38,363 nt of DNA from Chitinophagaceae bacterium (GTDB lineage: Bacteria; Bacteroidota; Bacteroidia; Chitinophagales; Chitinophagaceae), in assembly GCA_019695015.1 (NCBI GenBank), contig JAIBAV010000173.1, positions 1 through 38,363 of the forward strand, written 5' to 3'. Below, piece after piece: positions 34,383 through 38,363 of the stretch. A program made the translations under genes and the position numbers. The notes below the pieces were generated by a model that saw only the letters and a list, made by a program, of their open reading frames with translations, did not search any database and was not told the origin of the DNA. Within the stretch, counting starts at the first letter, position 1, and every line of letters starts with the position of its first letter.

Positions 34383-34958
34383 TTATGTAAAAGATAAATT
34401 ATTTACAAGTGTCATGGTTCTTTCTATACCAATTGTAGCAAAATTTTCAATGATTTCAATAGATTTTTCTATTTTTTTATTGATAATTGGCTGTTCTGTT
34501 GGTAGCCATTTGCTTAAAACAAACTCTGCTTGCATGCCTTTAGGAAACTGATTACCAATTCCAATTCTTAGTTTTGGATATTTGTCGGTTTGCAGCATAA
34601 ACTGTATATCTCTTAGTCCATTATGTCCTGCATCGCTACCTATAGCTCTTAATCTAATTTTTTCAATAGGCAAGGCCAAATCATCTACAATTGTTAAGGT
34701 ATTTTCTAGTTCAACCTTTTCTTTTTCCATCCAATATCTAAAAGCTTTTCCACTTAAGTTCATATAGGTAGTGGGTTTAATACAAATAAAAATTCTTCCT
34801 TTCCATTTTACTTCTGCTACTTCTGCTAATTTGTCTAACTTAAAAAATCCGCCATGTTTTATTACAAAAGCATCTATTACATCAAAACCAATATTATGCC
34901 TGGTATGTTTATATTCATTTCCAATATTTCCTAAACCAACAATTAAAAATTTGTTCAT
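34383..34958 (-). CDS. pth: Peptidyl-tRNA hydrolase
   Basis: Releases tRNA from peptidyl-tRNA dropped by ribosomes. The 191-residue protein opens FLIVGLGNIGNEYKHTRHNIGFDVID. N11 and H21 correspond to the E. coli Asn10/His20 active-site residues. KPTTYMNLSGKAF, IVDDLALPIEKIRLR and GSDAGHNGLRDI complete the signature. The length is standard. The N-terminal strand starts at residue 4, so the ATG at 34958 must be the start. Its -7 box is only 4 nt upstream, which predicts a leaderless mRNA. It is divergent from the thioredoxin-like gene. Confidence 0.97.
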   Translation of the reverse strand: MNKFLIVGLGNIGNEYKHTRHNIGFDVIDAFVIKHGGFFKLDKLAEVAEVKWKGRIFICIKPTTYMNLSGKAFRYWMEKEKVELENTLTIVDDLALPIEKIRLRAIGSDAGHNGLRDIQFMLQTDKYPKLRIGIGNQFPKGMQAEFVLSKWLPTEQPIINKKIEKSIEIIENFATIGIERTMTLVNNLSFT

Positions 34959-34962
34959 ACAG

Positions 34963-34970
34963 CAAAAATA
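34963..34970 (-). promoter_or_regulatory. -7 promoter element adjacent to the pth start
   Basis: TATTTTTG on the minus strand, separated from the ATG only by CTGT. An exact TAnnTTTG; no TTG is found 19 nt upstream. Confidence 0.55.
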
Positions 34971-34992
34971 AAGTTACAGTATAAATTTGAAG

Positions 34993-35000
34993 TATATTTG
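34993..35000 (+). promoter_or_regulatory. -7 promoter element for the thioredoxin-like gene
   Basis: TATATTTG, an exact TAnnTTTG on the plus strand, 50 nt before the ATG at 35051. It lies back-to-back with the pth promoter. Confidence 0.5.
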
Positions 35001-35050
35001 TTTTAGCTTGAACGGGTATTATTTATCTTATATTTTTTAATTTTTAAACA

Positions 35051-35554
35051 ATGATTAAAAAAATTATTATTTCATTTTTTCTGTTGCTTTTTATAAACAT
35101 AGTTTTTGCCCAGCAAATAGATCATCCAGATGATCCACCTTATTTAAAAGTTCCATACGTACCACCATTTACTTTAATATTATCTAATAAAGATAAATTT
35201 AAGAAAGATGATTTGCCTAAAAAGCATAATATTATTATGATATATTTAAATACAGATTGTGGGCATTGTAAAACCCTGGTTAAACATATTGTAGATAGTG
35301 TACAAATGGCACCTAATTCTTTTTTTGTTTTGTCTTGCTATAACAAGTTAAAAGATATTAAAGAATTTGAAGAAACCAATAATTTAAAATCGTATGAACA
35401 AATAGTTATTGGTAGAGATGAGAAATATTTTATTCCTACTTTTTATAGAGTTAAGATAACACCGTTTGTAGCAGTTTATAACAAAAAAGGAGATTTGATA
35501 AAAGCATTTTCAGAAGGGTTCTCAATTGCAGAATTGCAAAAGATTTTAGAATAA
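35051..35554 (+). CDS. Secreted thioredoxin-like protein
   Basis: A 167-residue protein with a signal peptide (IIISFFLLLFINIVFAQQ). A Pro-rich stretch (HPDDPPYLKVPYVPPFTL) is followed by a thioredoxin fold with the redox pair CGHC in YLNTDCGHCKTLVKHI. The cis-Pro loop is ITPFVAVYNKKGDLIKAF. The periplasmic location and CxxC suggest disulfide reduction or isomerisation, or a role close to the DUF4369/TlpA-type proteins of Bacteroidota, though the long N-terminal domain of those is missing. The partner is unknown. Confidence 0.85.
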   Translation: MIKKIIISFFLLLFINIVFAQQIDHPDDPPYLKVPYVPPFTLILSNKDKFKKDDLPKKHNIIMIYLNTDCGHCKTLVKHIVDSVQMAPNSFFVLSCYNKLKDIKEFEETNNLKSYEQIVIGRDEKYFIPTFYRVKITPFVAVYNKKGDLIKAFSEGFSIAELQKILE

Positions 35555-35750
35555 TGATGTTTTAGGCATTTATTTTTATGAATGTAAGAAGCAAAATCAA
35601 TTGCTAATCACAGTAAAAAGAAAATGTGAATAAGTATGCCATTTTTTGTTTGAGATACTCATTGGTTTATCCTAAATTTATTGCTAAGAAACTGCTTAAT
35701 TAAAGTTTTATATATAGGCTATTTATTTTTAAACCAAAACCGTACCTGCT

Positions 35751-35897
35751 ATGAAAAGATTATGGCCATTAGGTTTCTTAGGATTATTTGGATTTTTAGG
35801 AATTCATTACTTAACACAAGGTGAATGGGTTTATTCCTTATTAGTGTTGTGTTTTGGCTTTTTTGTATTCTTTCTGCCAGCTTTACCAAAGCGGTAA
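35751..35897 (+). CDS. Small (48-residue) two-helix membrane protein
   Basis: The start ATG is at 35751 and the stop TAA at 35895-35897. The product begins MKRLWPLGFLGLFGFLGIHY with a Gly-Phe-Leu triplet-like pattern (LGFLGLFGFLG). It has a short polar turn (LTQGEW), a second hydrophobic helix (VYSLLVLCFGFFVFFLPAL) and a basic PKR end. A positive N-terminus, two helices and a basic tail make a plausible membrane hairpin. The pattern recalls DUF3796-type small proteins, but I cannot confirm this. It ends 12 nt before the convergent threonine dehydrogenase gene. The rest of the 355-bp gap 35555-35909 shows no other clear signal. Confidence 0.6.
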   Translation: MKRLWPLGFLGLFGFLGIHYLTQGEWVYSLLVLCFGFFVFFLPALPKR

Positions 35898-35909
35898 CAG
35901 ATACAAAAG

Positions 35910-36854
35910 TTAGCTTTTTAAATTAGTCAACATATCCTCAGTCATGCTTTGCAGATTGTACTGTGGTTTCCAGCCCCAATCTTTATTAGCAGAACTGTCA
36001 TCAATGCTCTGTGGCCAACTATTGGCAATTTCTTGCCTATAATCTGGTTTATATGTTATTTCAAACTCTGGTATATGTTGTTTAATAGATAATGCAATTT
36101 CTTTGGGCGAAAAACTCATGCCCGATAAATTGTAAGATGTTCTAACATTAATATTGCTTTTAGGGGCTTCCATTAATTCAATGGTAGCTCTTATTGCATC
36201 TGGCATATACATCATTGGTAAATAGGTATCTTCTTGTAAAAAACATTCATATTTTTTTTCTGTCAATGCTTCTAAATATATTTCTACAGCATAATCTGTA
36301 GTGCCGCCACCAGGTGCACTTTTATAACTTATTAATCCTGGGTATCGCAAGCTTCTTACATCTACTCCAAATCGTTGATGATAATAATTACACCAAAACT
36401 CACCAGCATATTTACTAATACCATAAACAGTGGATGGCTCAATAATTGTTTGCTGAGGGCAATTTTGTTTAGGGCTTGTTGGGCCAAATACTGCTATACT
36501 GCTTGGCCAATACACTTTATGAATATGCTCTTCTCTTGCTATATCTAAAACATTTAATAAACCTTGCATATTTAAGTGCCAAGCAAGGTTAGGATTTTTT
36601 TCGCCTGTTGCACTTAAAATTGCTGCCAATAAATAAATTTGAGTGATGTTTTGCCTTATTACTTGTACATGTAACATTTCTTTGTTCATTACATCTAAAC
36701 TTACATAAGGTCCTGTACCCTCCAATAAAGGATTTTGTTCTCTTAAGTCAGATGCAATAACATTGTTATTACCATATAGATTTCTTAAAGCAAGGGTTAA
36801 TTCAACCCCAATTTGTCCACTTGCACCTATTACTAAAATTTTTTCTTTGGTCAT
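35910..36854 (-). CDS. L-threonine 3-dehydrogenase, SDR (epimerase-like) type
   Basis: A 314-residue extended short-chain dehydrogenase. The NAD motif GASGQIG is at residues 10-16, the catalytic YGISK follows Ser in WPSSIAVFGP, and the substrate loop reads YPGLISYKSAPGGGTTDYAVEIY, followed by DTYLPMMYMPDAIRATIELMEAP. The PGGGTTDYAV and LPMMYxxDxxRAT blocks match animal/bacterial SDR-type threonine dehydrogenases and not zinc-type Tdh. It oxidises threonine to 2-amino-3-ketobutyrate, which Kbl then splits to glycine and acetyl-CoA; kbl is not in the window. Confidence 0.9.
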   Translation of the reverse strand: MTKEKILVIGASGQIGVELTLALRNLYGNNNVIASDLREQNPLLEGTGPYVSLDVMNKEMLHVQVIRQNITQIYLLAAILSATGEKNPNLAWHLNMQGLLNVLDIAREEHIHKVYWPSSIAVFGPTSPKQNCPQQTIIEPSTVYGISKYAGEFWCNYYHQRFGVDVRSLRYPGLISYKSAPGGGTTDYAVEIYLEALTEKKYECFLQEDTYLPMMYMPDAIRATIELMEAPKSNINVRTSYNLSGMSFSPKEIALSIKQHIPEFEITYKPDYRQEIANSWPQSIDDSSANKDWGWKPQYNLQSMTEDMLTNLKS

Positions 36855-36957
36855 AATAAGGATTATAAAATTCTAAAATGCTAAAATGCAAAGAAAAGGA
36901 ACTTAGGAATATAAAGTTTTAACCATTTAAAAGCCTTTTATTATTTTCTATTTAACC

Positions 36958-36965
36958 TATGTTTG
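36958..36965 (+). promoter_or_regulatory. -7 promoter element for kdsA
   Basis: TATGTTTG, an exact TAnnTTTG, 20 nt before the ATG at 36986. An in-frame ATG at 36959 lies inside this box and is therefore unlikely to be the start. Confidence 0.55.
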
Positions 36966-36985
36966 CAACTTGTAATTTTTATTGT

Positions 36986-37810
36986 ATGAATTATAGTTAT
37001 TTGAACAATTTATTTAGTAATCAAACTTACCATAAGCAAAACTTTTTTCTTATTGCCGGGCCATGTGTTGTAGAAAGTGAAGAGATAGTAACAGAGGTTG
37101 CCGAAACTGTGGCAAATGTTTGCAAAAAACTACAAATACCTTATATTTTTAAAGCAAGCTACAGAAAAGCTAATAGAACAAGTGCAACATCTTTTACAGG
37201 ATTAGGAGATGAGTTGGCTTTAGATTTAATAAAGAAAGTTGGTACAACTTATAATTTGCCCACATTAACTGATGTACATGCACATGAAGAATGTGCAATG
37301 GCTGCCAATTTTGTGGATGTTTTGCAGATACCTGCCTTTTTATGTAGGCAAACAGATTTGTTAGTTGCAGCAGCCCAAACAAATAAAATTGTAAATGTAA
37401 AAAAAGGACAGTTTTTAAGTGGGCAAAGTATGCAATTTGCAGTGGATAAAATTGTAAAAGCAGGCAACAACAAGGTAATGCTTACTGAACGTGGAACTAC
37501 ATTTGGGTATCAGGATTTAGTTGTTGACTATAGAAATATTACCTGGATGAAAGAACATGGTACACCAGTAATTATGGATTGTACACATAGCCTTCAACAA
37601 CCTAACCAAACAACAGGAATTACTGGCGGAAATCCTGCATTAATTGGCACAATAGCCAAAGCTGCCATAGCAACTGGTGCTGATGGCTTGTTTATAGAAA
37701 CACACCCTAATCCATCTAAAGCAAAAAGCGATGGTGCCAATATGCTGCCATTACATTTATTAGAAAATTTATTAGAACAGTTAGTGAAAATTAGATCAGT
37801 AATACAATAA
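36986..37810 (+). CDS. kdsA: 3-deoxy-8-phosphooctulonate (KDO-8-P) synthase
   Basis: Condenses arabinose-5-phosphate and phosphoenolpyruvate to KDO-8-P for LPS. I chose the start at 36986, giving 274 residues beginning MNYSYLNNLF, because the in-frame ATG at 36959 falls inside the -7 box. Motifs are FFLIAGPCVVES (residues 20-31), FKASYRKANRTS, PTLTDVHAHEEC, QIPAFLCRQTDLL, KKGQFLSGQSM, TERGTTFGYQDLVVDYR and DCTHSLQQPN. Cys27 in AGPC, in place of the Asn of the E. coli enzyme, marks the metal-dependent class, as in Aquifex. With the heptose kinase at 23.9-24.9 kb it indicates KDO/heptose-type LPS. Confidence 0.96.
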   Translation: MNYSYLNNLFSNQTYHKQNFFLIAGPCVVESEEIVTEVAETVANVCKKLQIPYIFKASYRKANRTSATSFTGLGDELALDLIKKVGTTYNLPTLTDVHAHEECAMAANFVDVLQIPAFLCRQTDLLVAAAQTNKIVNVKKGQFLSGQSMQFAVDKIVKAGNNKVMLTERGTTFGYQDLVVDYRNITWMKEHGTPVIMDCTHSLQQPNQTTGITGGNPALIGTIAKAAIATGADGLFIETHPNPSKAKSDGANMLPLHLLENLLEQLVKIRSVIQ

Positions 37811-37838
37811 AAAAAAATGCTCTTGAAAACAAGAGCAT
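37809..37838 (-). terminator. Minus-strand terminator-type hairpin abutting the kdsA stop codon
   Basis: A perfect 9-bp stem ATGCTCTTG / CAAGAGCAT with a 4-nt loop. The adjoining A-run (37809-37816) gives a T-tail only on the minus strand, although no minus-strand gene lies to its right. Confidence 0.6.
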
Positions 37839-37840
37839 CT

Positions 37841-37912
37841 CATAAGTTATCAACGGTATTGCACCCTTTACATAAAATTAACTTATGCAAAAGTGAACTT
37901 TTGTTTTTTATT
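37841..37912. other. Structured intergenic element: long stem-loop plus palindromic hairpin
   Basis: CATAAGTTA (37841-37849) pairs with TAACTTATG (37879-37887) around a 29-nt loop that contains a GGT/ACC mini-stem. It is followed without a gap by the palindromic hairpin CAAAAGT-GA-ACTTTTG (37888-37903). On the plus strand a T-run comes next, so this second hairpin may terminate kdsA. Together with the hairpin at 37817-37838 it forms three adjacent helices. See the findings for the small-RNA reading. The rest of the gap to 38033 is AT-rich, with a degenerate -7 box (TATATTTA) on the plus strand. Confidence 0.5.
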
Positions 37913-38033
37913 TTAATAACCTCTAAAAACATAATATTAACCCAATTAGACATTTTAATTTAGCACAACATTTATATTTACAATTCAAATAAAAATTAAT
38001 AATAATTTCAATAGTATTTAAAATTTTTTTGTT

Positions 38034-38363
38034 ATGAAGTTATCTACCTTATTAAACAAATTCAATGAACCTGAAACTTTAAAAATGGCAAAACTTGGCC
38101 GTGAATTAAGAGCACAAGGAAAAGATGTAATTGACTTAAGTTTAGGAGAACCCGATTTTGATACACCAACGCATATTAAAGAAGCTGCTATTAAAGCAAT
38201 TAATGATAATTGGAGCCACTATACACCAGTTCCAGGATTTTTAGATTTGAGAGAGGCAGTATGTACTAAATTAAAAAGAGATAATAACTTAGATTACTTA
38301 CCTGAGAATATTGTAGTTTCAACAGGTGCAAAACAAAGCTTAGCAAATGCAATTTTAGCATTG
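38034..38363 (+). CDS. PLP-dependent class I aminotransferase (3' partial)
   Basis: An open frame of 110 codons from the ATG at 38034 runs off the right edge. The product starts MKLSTLLNKFNEPETLKMAK, then LRAQGKDVIDLSLGEPDFDTP, HYTPVPGFLDLREAV and ENIVVSTGAKQSLANAIL. The LSLGEPDFDTP strand-turn, the YTPVPGxxxLREAV block and the STGAKQSL cofactor-phosphate loop are the N-terminal signatures of aspartate/aromatic aminotransferase subgroup I-gamma (AspC/AAT-like). The catalytic Lys lies beyond the window. The exact amino-acid substrate is not determined. Confidence 0.92.
   Translation, partial: MKLSTLLNKFNEPETLKMAKLGRELRAQGKDVIDLSLGEPDFDTPTHIKEAAIKAINDNWSHYTPVPGFLDLREAVCTKLKRDNNLDYLPENIVVSTGAKQSLANAILAL

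Noticed and set aside
36959-36985. N-terminal extension of KdsA (starting MFATCNFYC)
   Set aside because: Its ATG lies inside an exact -7 promoter box, and the KdsA family normally starts near MNYSYLNN.
1-38363. Mobile element, prophage or defence island
   Set aside because: No transposase, integrase, phage, restriction or toxin-antitoxin genes are recognisable, and no long terminal repeats or target duplications were seen by eye.

Overview
The window is a gene-dense, AT-rich stretch of a Bacteroidota chromosome, most probably from the Chitinophagaceae/Chitinophagales. Markers for this are a type IX secretion sorting domain, a Porin_10-type outer-membrane protein, DUF5686 and DUF1573 proteins, a bacillithiol enzyme (BshC), fused alpha/beta 2-oxoacid dehydrogenase E1 subunits, and the Bacteroidota promoter signature (-33 TTG, -7 TAnnTTTG) in place of the sigma-70 consensus. 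Shine-Dalgarno sites are essentially absent. I see no phage, insertion sequence, CRISPR array or integrase. Most of the window is housekeeping and envelope metabolism.

Layout. 1-5.6 kb is the accessory end: the 3' part of a secreted beta-helix/GEVED protein with a T9SS tail and a strong terminator, a GNAT acetyltransferase, an astacin-like secreted metalloprotease, and a lipo/periplasmic-type hypothetical with unlike codon use. 5.6-11.8 kb holds a 2-oxoacid:ferredoxin oxidoreductase alpha subunit without its beta subunit, divergent from a methylmalonyl-CoA mutase catalytic subunit that lacks a B12 domain, then a putative porin and a BCP-type peroxiredoxin. 11.9-15.2 kb: tilS, a YhhN-family membrane protein, and nhaA. 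15.3-17.9 kb: an envelope operon (MlaD/MCE protein and OstA/LptA-like protein). 18.0-23.9 kb: a co-directional run of DUF5686 outer-membrane protein, lysine-forming-saccharopine-dehydrogenase-like enzyme, bshC and a VOC protein.

23.9-30.1 kb is a minus-strand run: heptose-7-phosphate kinase, APC permease, OmpH/Skp chaperone, aroQ and a fused E1 alpha-beta dehydrogenase. 30.3-31.4 kb: two tandem DUF1573 proteins, back-to-back terminators and tRNA-Met(CAT). 31.4-35 kb: a second fused E1 alpha-beta gene, an FAH-family hydrolase and pth. 35-38.4 kb: a secreted thioredoxin-like protein, a 48-residue membrane protein, SDR-type threonine dehydrogenase, kdsA, a structured intergenic region, and the 5' part of a class I aminotransferase cut by the window end.

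Shared themes are envelope building (KdsA and heptose kinase for LPS, MlaD/OstA lipid transport, OmpH chaperone, porin) and branched-chain/propionyl-type carbon catabolism (two E1 fusions, methylmalonyl-CoA mutase, KorA, threonine dehydrogenase). The most interesting signals are not whole new systems. They are a fixed promoter-to-start geometry that predicts leaderless mRNAs for three genes, a three-hairpin intergenic element after kdsA that could be a small RNA, an orphan korA next to a compositionally odd gene, and an undescribed 48-residue membrane protein.
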